23,999 nt of DNA from Roseovarius sp. (GTDB lineage: Bacteria > Pseudomonadota > Alphaproteobacteria > Rhodobacterales > Rhodobacteraceae). The DNA is taken from the NCBI GenBank assembly GCA_021767845.1, contig JAASSQ010000009.1:1-23999 (forward strand), in the 5' to 3' direction. Numbering within the stretch: the first letter of the stretch is position 1; each line of letters starts with the position of its first letter. This document shows, piece by piece, positions 15,533-23,346 of the stretch. Both the position numbers and the translations under genes were made by a program. The notes below the pieces were generated by a model, which was given only the letters and a program-made list of their open reading frames with translations, had not been told where the DNA came from and did no database searches.

Positions 15533-17107
15533 TTAGGATTTCTGGAACATGGCGAGCATGCGCCGTGTCACGAGGAAGCCGCCGAAAATGTTGATCGCGG
15601 CCATGAAAACCGCCAGCGCGGCGAGGATGGTGATCAACGCCGAGCTGGAGCCGATCTGCATCAGCGCGCCCAGGATGATGATCGACGAAATGGCGTTGGT
15701 GACGGCCATCAGCGGCGTGTGCAGGCTGTGGCTGACGCCCCAGATCACCTGGAAGCCCACGAAGACCGACAGCACGAAGACGATGAAATGCTGCATGAAG
15801 CTGGCGGGCGCGATCAGCCCCACGGCCAGGATCAGCGCCGCCCCCACCGACAGAAGCGTGACCTGGTTCTTCGTCTGCTTCTTGAAGGCGGCCAGTTCCT
15901 GGGCGCGTTTCTCTTCCGGGGTCAGTTCCTTTTCCGGCTCCTTCCTGGGCTGGGCCGCGATCGCCTGCACCTTGGGCGGCGGCGGCGGGAAGGTGACCTC
16001 GCCGCCATGCGCCACGGTCGCGCCGCGGATCACGTCGTCTTCCATGTCATGCACGACCTGCCCGTCCTTCTCGGGGGTCAGGTCGGTCATCAGGTGGCGG
16101 ATGTTGGTGGCGTAGAGGCTGGAGGACTGCGTCGCCATCCGGCTGGGGAAATCGGTGTAACCGATGATCGTCACGCCGTTGTCGGTGACGATCTTGTCAT
16201 CCATCACCGTCAGCTTGCAGTTGCCGCCCTTCTCGGCCGCCAGGTCCACGATGACCGAGCCGCGCTTCATGGACTTGACCATGTCCTCGGTCCACAGCTC
16301 GGGCGCCTCGCGGTTGGGAATGAGGGCGGTGGTGATGACGATGTCCACCTCGGGCGCCAGTTCGCGGAACTTGGCCAGCTGCGCCTCGCGGAACTCGGGC
16401 GACGAGGGAGCGGCATAGCCGCCGGTCGCGGCGCCGTCCTGGGTTTCTTCCTCGAAATCCAGGTAGACGAACTCGGCGCCCATCGATTCGACCTGTTCGG
16501 CCACTTCGGGACGCACGTCGAAGGCATAGGTGATCGCGCCAAGCGAGGTCGAGGTGCCGATCGCGGCCAGCCCGGCCACGCCCGCGCCGACGACCAGCAC
16601 TTTCGCCGGGGGCACCTTGCCCGCCGCCGTCACCTGCCCGGTGAAGAAGCGGCCGAAATTGTTGCCCGCCTCGATCACCGCGCGGTAGCCCGCGATATTG
16701 GCCATCGAGCTCAGCGCGTCCATCTTCTGCGCGCGGGAGATCCGCGGCACCATGTCCATCGCGATGACCGATGTGCCCTTCTTGGCCAGCTGCTCCATCT
16801 GCGCTTCGTTCTGGGCCGGCCAGAAGAACGAGATCAGCAGCTGGTCCTTGCGCAGGCGCTTGGCCTCGGTTTCCGTCGGCGGGCGGACCTTGGCGACGAT
16901 GTCGCAGGCCTTGTAGAGCGCGGCGGCGGATTTGATGATCTCGACGCCGGCCTCCTTGTAGGCGGCATCCGAGAACCCGGCGGCCTTGCCGGCCCCGGAT
17001 TCGATGGCGCACTCGTAGCCCAGTTTCTGAAGCTGGAGCGCGGAGTCGGGCGTCATCGCGACCCGCGCTTCGCCCTCCATCACCTCTTTTGGTGTTCCGA
17101 TCTTCAA
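15533..17107 (-). CDS. pntA: NAD(P) transhydrogenase subunit alpha (fused PntAA-PntAB form), TTG start
   Basis: A 524-residue subunit. The N-terminal NAD(H)-binding domain I (about 1-390) starts KIGTPKEVMEGEARVAMTP and has the Rossmann motif VVGAGVAGLAAIGTS. A Pro/Lys/Glu linker (PPPPPKVQAIAAQPRKEPEKE) leads to four transmembrane helices (about 415-520) of the PntAB part. In some alphaproteobacteria these two parts are separate genes; here they are one. The start is taken as TTG at 17107, giving the canonical M-K-I-G-x-P-K-E N-terminus with GGGGGAAG upstream. An in-frame GTG at 17158 would add 17 residues unlike the family. Confidence 0.93.
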   Translation of the reverse strand: MKIGTPKEVMEGEARVAMTPDSALQLQKLGYECAIESGAGKAAGFSDAAYKEAGVEIIKSAAALYKACDIVAKVRPPTETEAKRLRKDQLLISFFWPAQNEAQMEQLAKKGTSVIAMDMVPRISRAQKMDALSSMANIAGYRAVIEAGNNFGRFFTGQVTAAGKVPPAKVLVVGAGVAGLAAIGTSTSLGAITYAFDVRPEVAEQVESMGAEFVYLDFEEETQDGAATGGYAAPSSPEFREAQLAKFRELAPEVDIVITTALIPNREAPELWTEDMVKSMKRGSVIVDLAAEKGGNCKLTVMDDKIVTDNGVTIIGYTDFPSRMATQSSSLYATNIRHLMTDLTPEKDGQVVHDMEDDVIRGATVAHGGEVTFPPPPPKVQAIAAQPRKEPEKELTPEEKRAQELAAFKKQTKNQVTLLSVGAALILAVGLIAPASFMQHFIVFVLSVFVGFQVIWGVSHSLHTPLMAVTNAISSIIILGALMQIGSSSALITILAALAVFMAAINIFGGFLVTRRMLAMFQKS

Positions 17108-17249
17108 GGTTGCTTCCCCCGTTTGTCGTTCATTTGTCAGTCCCGGCGCAGCCCGCACGATGGCGGCCGCTCATCCGGCGTTAAACAGTGCTGGGCCGGT
17201 TTATTCCACATTTTTCTACCGGTTTCGATGCAAGGAATGTCGCATCCCG

Positions 17250-17702
17250 TCAAATCCAGCGCCGCGTCTTTTCGCAATAGCGCGCGAAATCCATGCGGAA
17301 AGCCCGCCGCATCCGGTCTTCCTCGGGTTCGACAAAGCGTTTCTCGATCACCCAGACGAAGACCGGCACCAGCGGCAGCGACACCACCGCGTCCCACCGC
17401 AGGATCAGCCCCGCAAGGATCAGCGCATCGCCCAGGTAGATCGGGTTGCGCGAGCGGCTGAAGATCCCGGTCTGGATCAGGCGCGCGGGCACCTCGTGCG
17501 GGACGATGGTGGTGCGGTGGCGGCGGAATTCATACGCGGCCAGCGCGATCAGAAGCAGCCCGCCGCCCACCAGGATGCCGCCCGCGAAATCCGCCCAGGC
17601 CCCGCCAAAGGACAGGCCCAGCGGGTAGTGAACCGCCTGCACCCAGGCCACGGCCAGGAACGCCAGCAGCCACACCGGCGGCATGTCGAGCCATTTCAGC
17701 AT
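17250..17702 (-). CDS. Isoprenylcysteine carboxyl methyltransferase-like membrane protein
   Basis: A 150-residue integral membrane protein with about four hydrophobic segments (WLLAFLAVAWVQAV; GGILVGGGLLLIALAAY; LGDALILAGLILRW; VVSLPLVPVFVWVI). It has the C-terminal family signature RSRNPIYLGD ... EPEEDRMRRAFRMDFARYCEKTRRW. It belongs to the ICMT/phospholipid methyltransferase superfamily (PF04191/PF04140-like), which uses S-adenosylmethionine at the membrane. Bacterial members are poorly characterised and the acceptor is unknown. It follows the MBL-fold gene on the same strand after a 73-bp gap filled with palindromes. No strong Shine-Dalgarno is seen at 17702. Confidence 0.82.
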   Translation of the reverse strand: MLKWLDMPPVWLLAFLAVAWVQAVHYPLGLSFGGAWADFAGGILVGGGLLLIALAAYEFRRHRTTIVPHEVPARLIQTGIFSRSRNPIYLGDALILAGLILRWDAVVSLPLVPVFVWVIEKRFVEPEEDRMRRAFRMDFARYCEKTRRWI

Positions 17703-17713
17703 CGCGCAACGGC

Positions 17714-17761
17714 CCGGAAAACAAGCGTTTTCCGGCCTGTTTTCCGCGCGGAAAACAGGCC
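17714..17761. repeat. Two overlapping inverted repeats sharing the same arms
   Basis: CCGGAAAAC-AAGC-GTTTTCCGG (17714-17735) overlaps a perfect 28-bp palindrome, GGCCTGTTTTCCGC followed by its complement (17734-17761). The 7-mer GGAAAAC or its complement occurs four times, so alternative pairings are possible. It lies between the MBL-fold gene stop and the ICMT-like start. It may terminate or attenuate transcription; on the minus strand no long T-run follows. Confidence 0.75.
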
Positions 17762-17775
17762 GCCCCGGTTATGCG

Positions 17776-18726
17776 TCATTCCCATTCCATCTCCTCGTAG
17801 ACGCGGCCCGCGTTCTTGGTGGCCAGTTCCTCGAACGTGTCCAGGCGGGCCCATTCGGACTGGTCCACGTAATAAGCCTCGGACAGATCGCCGCCATTGT
17901 CGATATGCTCGCCGATCTTGGCGCGCAGATCCTTGAGGTAATCCGAGGTGAAGCGCGTGACCTGCGCCATGTTGGTCGGGTGCCCGTGGCCGGGGATCAC
18001 GTAGGTCGCGCCCAGATCGGTGAACGGGCCGTCGAAGGTTTCGATCCACGCATCGGTATCGGTGCCGGGAAAGATCGGCAGCATCCGTTCGTGAAAGGCG
18101 ATGTCGCCGGCGATCACGATCTCCCATTGCGGGATCCACACCTGCGTGTCGCCGGGCCCGTGCGCCGGGCCCAGATGCAGCACGTGCAGCGTCACGTCGC
18201 CCATCTCGATGATCTTTTCATCCTCGAAGCTCAGGTTGGGCACGACCACGGTGGTGCCCTCGGCCTTGTCGCGGTTGTAGCCCTGCATCCCCTGCAGGAT
18301 GAAATCGCCCTCTTCCTCGATCTCGTGGATCGCGTCCACATGGGCCAGGATATCGACCCCCTGCTCGGCCCAGTAGGAATTGCCAAGCATCGCGTGGCCC
18401 TGCCCGTTCTCGTTGATGACCAGTTTCACCGGCTGGTCGGTCACGGTCTTGATCTCGTCATGCAGGGCCTTGGCCAGGCGGTAGGAGGCGCCGCCATTGA
18501 TGACCACCACCCCGTCGCCCGTCACCACGAAGCTGAGGTTGTTGTTGTGGCCCGAATTCTCGTAGGTGGGCGGCGCGGTGGCACCGATGGCCGAGAAGAC
18601 ATACGGGATGACCTCGACCGGCTTGGAATACAGTTCGGACTGCGGATACTGGTCGGCAATATCCTCCGAGGCCAGCGCGGGCAGGGCAAGGCTGGCGGCC
18701 ACGAGGGCTGCGAAAATCGGCTTCAT
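17776..18726 (-). CDS. Periplasmic metallo-beta-lactamase-fold protein with altered metal motif
   Basis: A 316-residue protein with a Sec signal peptide (MKPIFAALVAASLALPALAS, cleavage about residue 20). The MBL fold is evident: the first strand block GDGVVVINGGAS, then LGPAHGPGD (His189), IVIAGDIAF (Asp208) and IPGHGHPT (His247). The first metal motif, normally HxHxDH, reads NENGQGHAMLGN (Asn105, Asn107, Gln109, His111), so several canonical zinc ligands are missing. It resembles the SoxH-like/quinoprotein-relay MBL proteins of sulfur- and methanol-oxidising proteobacteria, some of which, as I recall, also lack the classical motif. Enzymatic activity is uncertain. GGGAGGA precedes the ATG. 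An ATTC-N8-GAAT dyad lies in its promoter. Confidence 0.85.
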   Translation of the reverse strand: MKPIFAALVAASLALPALASEDIADQYPQSELYSKPVEVIPYVFSAIGATAPPTYENSGHNNNLSFVVTGDGVVVINGGASYRLAKALHDEIKTVTDQPVKLVINENGQGHAMLGNSYWAEQGVDILAHVDAIHEIEEEGDFILQGMQGYNRDKAEGTTVVVPNLSFEDEKIIEMGDVTLHVLHLGPAHGPGDTQVWIPQWEIVIAGDIAFHERMLPIFPGTDTDAWIETFDGPFTDLGATYVIPGHGHPTNMAQVTRFTSDYLKDLRAKIGEHIDNGGDLSEAYYVDQSEWARLDTFEELATKNAGRVYEEMEWE

Positions 18727-18753
18727 CGGTTCCTCCCTTGAAAGACTGGCGCG

Positions 18754-18783
18754 ATCCTACGCATTCATCATCGTGAATGTCTA
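18754..18783 (-). promoter_or_regulatory. Promoter with ATTC-N8-GAAT operator upstream of the MBL-fold gene
   Basis: On the minus strand TAGACA (18783-18778) and TAGGAT (18759-18754) are 18 bp apart. The spacer holds the dyad ATTC-ATCATCGT-GAAT (18763-18778), extended to CATTCA/TGAATG arms. ATTC-N8-GAAT is the motif I know for SqrR, the persulfide-sensing ArsR-family repressor of Rhodobacter, related to BigR and SoxR. The position, filling the promoter spacer, suits a repressor. Binding is inferred. Confidence 0.6.
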
Positions 18784-18805
18784 GGGGCCCTTTCGCGGCA
18801 GCGGC

Positions 18806-18833
18806 TTGCTTGTGGGCGGGCAGGCTGTAGGGT
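18806..18833 (+). promoter_or_regulatory. Candidate promoter of the SDR gene
   Basis: TTGCTT (18806-18811), 16 bp, then TAGGGT (18828-18833), followed by a good ribosome binding site (GAGGGAGGA, 18845-18853). It is back to back with the MBL-fold gene promoter. Confidence 0.4.
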
Positions 18834-18859
18834 GGCGGCGGCACGAGGGAGGATGCGAC

Positions 18860-19621
18860 ATGCTGGAGGGCAGACACGCGCTGGTGACGGGCGGCGGCAC
18901 GGGGATTGGGCTGGCGATCGCGCAGGCGCTGGCCGGTCAGGGCGCGCAGGTCACGATCACAGGCCGCCGCGCCGAGGTGCTGAAGGACGCCGCCGCGCAG
19001 GCGGGCGGCGGCGGGCTGCACCCGCTGGTGATGGACGTGACCGACGAGGCACAGGTTGCAGACGGCATCGCGCAGGCGGTTCAGGCGCGCGGGCCGGTGC
19101 AGGTCTGCATCCCCAATGCCGGCATCGCCGAGGGCCGCGCCCTGCACAAGACCGATACCGCCTTCTGGCGGCGGGTGATGGACACCAACCTTGACGGGGC
19201 GTTCTGGACGATCCGGGAAAGCCTGCACTCCATGCGCGGCACGGGCTGGGGCCGCGTGGTGGCGGTGGCGTCGATCGCCGGGATCCGGGGGCTGGCGGGG
19301 GCGTCGGCCTATACCGCCTCGAAACACGGGCTGATCGGCCTGATCCGGGGGCTGAGCGAGGACTATCTTGGCCAGCCCTTCACCTTCAACGCCGTCTGCC
19401 CCGGTTACGTGGATACCGAGATCGTCAGCCGCAACGCCGACGCGATCAGCACCCGCGCGGGCGTCAGCGCCGACGAGGCGCGCGCCATGATGGTCGCCCA
19501 GAACCGCCACCAGCGCCTGATCGCCCCCGACGAGGTGGCCCGGGCGGTGCTGTGGCTCTGCGGTCCGGGCTCGGACAGCGTGAACGGTCAGGCGATCGAG
19601 ATTGCCGGTGGCCGGGTGTAG
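18860..19621 (+). CDS. SDR family NAD(P)-dependent oxidoreductase
   Basis: A 253-residue classical short-chain dehydrogenase. It has the cofactor motif TGGGTGIG (residues 10-17), NAG (86-88), catalytic Asn110, Ser138, Tyr151 and Lys155 (YTASK), and the CPGYVDTEI loop. The arginines at 36-37 (GRR) after the second strand suggest NADP(H). The substrate cannot be read from sequence; relatives include 3-oxoacyl-ACP reductases and hydroxybutyrate dehydrogenases. The frame extends upstream to 18806, but GGAGG lies 7 bp before the ATG at 18860, giving the usual SDR N-terminus. It is divergent from the MBL-fold gene and precedes the broken kynU by 126 bp that contain repeat copy 2. The stop is TAG. 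Confidence 0.88.
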   Translation: MLEGRHALVTGGGTGIGLAIAQALAGQGAQVTITGRRAEVLKDAAAQAGGGGLHPLVMDVTDEAQVADGIAQAVQARGPVQVCIPNAGIAEGRALHKTDTAFWRRVMDTNLDGAFWTIRESLHSMRGTGWGRVVAVASIAGIRGLAGASAYTASKHGLIGLIRGLSEDYLGQPFTFNAVCPGYVDTEIVSRNADAISTRAGVSADEARAMMVAQNRHQRLIAPDEVARAVLWLCGPGSDSVNGQAIEIAGGRV

Positions 19622-19631
19622 CGTGCGCCCT

Positions 19632-19731
19632 GTTAACCCGGCCGCCGCACCGACATCCGCACCGACGCGATACCGACGTAATACCGACGTGACACCGACA
19701 CAGGTTTTTCCTTCCCTGCCGGTGCGTTAAC
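19632..19731. repeat. GTTAAC-flanked intergenic element with 11-bp tandem repeats (copy 2, inverted)
   Basis: Between GTTAAC at 19632-19637 and 19726-19731 lie about five units of ACCGACxxxx type. Three of them (19661-19671, 19672-19682, 19683-19693) are exactly 11 bp apart and match the complement of the units at 2516-2547. The octamer CCGATTCG (19733-19740) again lies just outside one hexamer. The element fills the gap between the SDR gene and kynU, ending 16 bp before the kynU ATG. Confidence 0.8.
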
Positions 19732-19747
19732 CCCGATTCGTGCGAAA

Positions 19748-20950
19748 ATGCCCCCGATGACCGATTTCACCGCCACCAAATCCATGTTCCACCTGCCCGA
19801 GGGCGTCATCTATCTGGACGGCAACTCGCTCGGCCCCCTGCCCAAGACGGCCCCGGACCGGATGGGCCGGGTGATGACCGAGGAATGGGGCGAGATGCTG
19901 ATCGGCGGCTGGAACCGGGCCGGCTGGATGGACCAGCCCGCCCGCGTGGGCGACCGCATCGCGCGTCTGATCGGCGCCGAGCCGGGCCACGTGGTGATGG
20001 GCGACACCTTGTCGATCAAGGTCTTTCAGGCGCTCGCCGCCGCGCTGGAGCTGCGCCCCGAGCGCCGGGTGATCCTGTCCGACAGCGGCAATTTCCCCTC
20101 CGATCTCTACATGGCCTAGGGGTTGATCGAGACGCTCGGGCGCGGCCACGATTTGCGCGTCGTCGCCCCCGAAGAGGTTGAGGACGCGATCACCGGGGAC
20201 GTGGCCGTGGTGATGCTGACCGAGGTCGATTACCGCACGGGCCGGATGCACGACATGGCGCGGCTGACCCGAAAAGCCCATGAAAACGGGGCCTTGGCGG
20301 TCTGGGACCTGGCGCACAGCGCGGGCGCGCTGCCGGTGGACCTGTCAGGCGCGGGCGCGGATTTCGCGGTGGGCTGCACCTACAAGTTCCTCAACGGCGG
20401 CCCCGGCGCCCCGGCCTTCATCTATGTCGCGCCGCGCCACGCGGGCACCGTGCGCCCTGCCCTGTCGGGCTGGCTGGGCCATGCCGCGCCTTTTGCCTTC
20501 GAGCAAGGCTATCGCGCGGGCGAGGGCATCGCCCGGATGCGGGTGGGCACGCCACCGGTGCTGGCGCTGGCCAGCCTCGAGGCGGCGCTGGACATCTGGG
20601 ACGGGGTGGATATGGCCGATTTGCGCGCGCGGTCCGTGGCCCTGTCGGAACGCTTCATCACGGCGGTCGAGGCCGCCTGCCCGATGCTGGCGCTGGCCTC
20701 GCCGCGCGATCCGGCACGGCGCGGCAGCCAGGTGTCGTTCCGCTTCGCCCACGGGTACGAGGCGATACAGGCCTGCATCGCGCAGGGCGTGGTGGGCGAT
20801 TTCCGCGCCCCCGACATCATGCGCTTCGGCATCACCCCGCTCTACCTGGACGAGACCGACATCGACCGCGCGGCCGGGATCATCGCGCGGGTGATGCGCG
20901 ACAAGCTGTGGGACAACGACGCCTACCGCCAGCGCGGCGCGGTGACCTGA
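19748..20950 (+). pseudogene. kynU: Kynureninase interrupted by an in-frame amber codon
   Basis: PLP enzyme of tryptophan breakdown that splits L-kynurenine into anthranilate and alanine. The reading frame is full length (about 400 codons) and well conserved: LPEGVIYLDGNSLGPLPK at the start, SDSGNFPSDLYMA, then the PLP-lysine region YKFLNGGPGAPAF and the C-terminal MRFGITPLYL. One TAG at 20117-20119 replaces the Gln codon expected in YMAQGLI, a single C-to-T change (CAG to TAG), splitting it into 123 and about 275 residues in the same frame. No other lesion is visible, so it is either a very recent nonsense mutation or a sequencing error. TAG is an ordinary stop for at least three other genes here, so recoding is unlikely. 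The start may be ATG 19757 rather than 19748; neither has a clear Shine-Dalgarno. Confidence 0.9.
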
Positions 20951-21144
20951 CCGCCAAGAAACGGCCTCAATTCTCCAAGGTTTGGCCAGAAACCACTCAA
21001 AATCCGGCCGCAGACAGACTGTATCCATTCGGGAAACAAGCCAGGGCGCGAACAGGTCATGCGCCGCGGTCCGGTCGCCGATCGTCACCCGGCACGTGAC
21101 CTGGTCCACGCGCCGCTTCGGCGTCGCAAGCGGAGTCGAGTCTC
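20951..21144. other. Intergenic, 5' region of the Hint/RTX gene
   Basis: 194 bp without a convincing gene. A small hairpin CGCCG-CTT-CGGCG lies near 21112-21124, just upstream of the weak ribosome binding site (GGAG) of the next gene. No clear promoter was recognised. Confidence 0.4.
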
Positions 21145-23346
21145 ATGCCGACCTATACGGTGAACATCTACAACAACGATCCGCTCTTCATCCTGTCGCG
21201 CACCATTGGCGGCACCGACACATGGACGGGCGAGGCCACGCCCTCGGGCACGGCGACCATCACGGACAATGAACCCGGTGTGCAGGGCCAGACCATCGAC
21301 AGCGACGCCGCCGGCGGCGAAAGCGCGACGGCGGATGTCACCGTGGGCGGCAGCACCTCGACCGGCGCGCCCATCTACGCCGAGGAAAGCTGGACCCTGC
21401 GCGACACCGTTACCGGCGACACTTTCGAGGTCATCACCTTCCGGGTGGATAGCGGTGGCGCCACCGGGTATTACACGCTTTCCGAATTGCCCCTGGTGGT
21501 CGGCAGGTCCTATGAAACGCTGGACTACGACACCAACCCCAACGTGCTGGCAGGCGACCCGGCCTTCAGCATCGACGACTATGTCGAGGTGGGCGCCGAA
21601 GTCGATGGCACGAGCGGCGACGACACGATCGACGCGGCCTATACGGACGTCGATGGCGACAGCCTCGGCAGCGGCGACGACACGGTTCTGGCCGGGGACG
21701 GCAACGACAGCGTCGAAGGCAGCGCCGGCGACGACCTCGTCTACGGACAGGCCGGCAATGACGACCTTTCGGGGGGCGACGGCGCCGACGTGATCGAGGG
21801 CGGCTCCGGCGACGACACCATTTCCGGCGACAGCGGCGATGACACGATCCATGGCGACCTGTCCCCGCAGGCCGGTCAATGGGAATACGAAGTCTACGAC
21901 TACGACTTCACCAGCAGCGACGGTCAGGCCTTCGACATCGAAAACGGAACATTGGCCGGCTCGGGCCAGACCGACACGTTCGACTCGACCACTCTGGTCA
22001 ACGACGCGCGGGGCACTTCGGGCAACCCCAGCGATTTCGGGGTGATCTATACCTCGCAGTTGCTGGTTGACGAGGATGGCACCTACACCTTTTCGACCAC
22101 CTCCGACGACGGCTCGACGATCCGCATCTTCGACGAGAACGGCACGGCCCTCACATGGACGAACCAAGGCGGCAGCACCGCGAGCTTCATGGACAACGAC
22201 CAGCACCAGGCGCCGACCACGCGCTCGGGCGAGGTCACGCTGGAAGCCGGGCGGCTCTACACGATCGAGGTGCGGCATTGGGAGAACCAGGGCGGTCAGG
22301 TGATCTCGGGGCAGGTCACCTCGCCGTCCGGCACGACCGAGGATCTGGCCGACAGCGATCTGGTGATCGGGCCGGCAAGCGGGGTCGCGGGGGACGACAG
22401 CATCGACGCCGGGGACGGCGACGACCGGGTGTTCGCGGGCGCGGGCAACGACACGATCGACGGCGGCACCGGCGCGGACACGATCTATGGCGGGCTGGGC
22501 GATGACGAGATGTATCTGGCCGAAGGCGACGAGGCCTTTGGCGGGGATGGCGACGACCTGTTCGTTCTGGGCGATCTGGGTGAGGCGGGCAGCAGCACGA
22601 TCACCATCACCGGCGGCGAGGGTGACGAGACCGCGGGCGACACGCTGCAACTGACCTCCGATCTCACGCAGGACGACATCACCTTCACCAATACCGACGA
22701 TGCGGCCGGCGGGCTGTCGGGCACCTTCACAATGGCCGACGGCACGGTGGTCAACTTCTCGGAGATCGAGAATATCATCTGCTTCACGCCCGGCGCCCGC
22801 ATCCTGACCGAACATGGCGAGCGGCCGATCGAAACCCTGCGCCCGGGCGACCGGGTCCTGACCCATGACAACGGGCTGCAACCGATCCGCTGGATCGGGC
22901 ACAGCACCGTCGAAGGGCGCGGGCGTTTCGCCCCGATCGCCGTCAATTCCAAGGTGATGCAGGGCGCGCGCCGCCCGCTGCTGGTGTCGCCGCAGCACCG
23001 GCTGCTGTTTCGCGGCTACCGGGCCGAGTTGCTGTTCGGCCAATCCGAAGTGCTGGTGGCGGCGAAACATCTTGTGGACGGGGTGGATGTGCGGATCGCC
23101 GAACGTCCGAAGGTGACGTATTTCCACCTGATGCTCGACCGGCACGAGGTGATCTATGCCGAAGGCGCCGCGACCGAGAGCTTCCATGCGGGCGATCATG
23201 CCGTCTCGGCGCTGTCACCCCGCGCGCGGTTCGAGATGTTCCAGACCTTCCCGCATCTGCGCGCCGATTTGTCGGTCTACGGCACCACCGCCCGACCCTG
23301 CCTGAAGGCCTACGAGGCCCGCGCCCTTTCGCCAGTCGCGGCCTGA
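21145..23346 (+). CDS. Secreted RTX-PA14-Hint domain protein
   Basis: A 733-residue, very acidic protein. An N-terminal domain (1-150, MPTYTVNIYNND ... YYTLSELPLVVGRSYET) is of a type shared by roseobacter Hint proteins. Then come RTX calcium-binding repeats (about 154-240, GGxGxDxxx nonapeptides such as GGDGADVIEGGSGDDTISG), a PA14-like beta domain (about 246-395, DEDGTYTFSTTSDDGSTIRIFDENG) that splits the array, and a second RTX block (413-473). The C-terminal Hint domain (from Cys546, CFTPGARILTEHGERPIETLRPGDRVL; block with SPQHRLLFRG) is of the Hint_2 kind, related to the self-processing Hedgehog/intein fold. There is no N-terminal signal peptide, which fits type I secretion. No type I transporter genes are in the window. 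Function is unknown; calcium-dependent adhesion or carbohydrate binding by PA14 is plausible. Confidence 0.88.
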   Translation: MPTYTVNIYNNDPLFILSRTIGGTDTWTGEATPSGTATITDNEPGVQGQTIDSDAAGGESATADVTVGGSTSTGAPIYAEESWTLRDTVTGDTFEVITFRVDSGGATGYYTLSELPLVVGRSYETLDYDTNPNVLAGDPAFSIDDYVEVGAEVDGTSGDDTIDAAYTDVDGDSLGSGDDTVLAGDGNDSVEGSAGDDLVYGQAGNDDLSGGDGADVIEGGSGDDTISGDSGDDTIHGDLSPQAGQWEYEVYDYDFTSSDGQAFDIENGTLAGSGQTDTFDSTTLVNDARGTSGNPSDFGVIYTSQLLVDEDGTYTFSTTSDDGSTIRIFDENGTALTWTNQGGSTASFMDNDQHQAPTTRSGEVTLEAGRLYTIEVRHWENQGGQVISGQVTSPSGTTEDLADSDLVIGPASGVAGDDSIDAGDGDDRVFAGAGNDTIDGGTGADTIYGGLGDDEMYLAEGDEAFGGDGDDLFVLGDLGEAGSSTITITGGEGDETAGDTLQLTSDLTQDDITFTNTDDAAGGLSGTFTMADGTVVNFSEIENIICFTPGARILTEHGERPIETLRPGDRVLTHDNGLQPIRWIGHSTVEGRGRFAPIAVNSKVMQGARRPLLVSPQHRLLFRGYRAELLFGQSEVLVAAKHLVDGVDVRIAERPKVTYFHLMLDRHEVIYAEGAATESFHAGDHAVSALSPRARFEMFQTFPHLRADLSVYGTTARPCLKAYEARALSPVAA

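Noticed and set aside
21604..21865. Tandem short repeats resembling a CRISPR array or minisatellite
   Set aside because: The periodicity is 27 bp in frame and encodes RTX nonapeptides; there are no spacers or conserved direct repeats.
21085..23199. A 704-codon open frame on the minus strand opposite the Hint/RTX gene
   Set aside because: RTX repeats in GC-rich DNA leave the opposite strand open. The predicted product is a Val/Ala/Arg-rich, low-complexity sequence with no ribosome binding site or familiar domain, while the plus-strand frame has clear domains.
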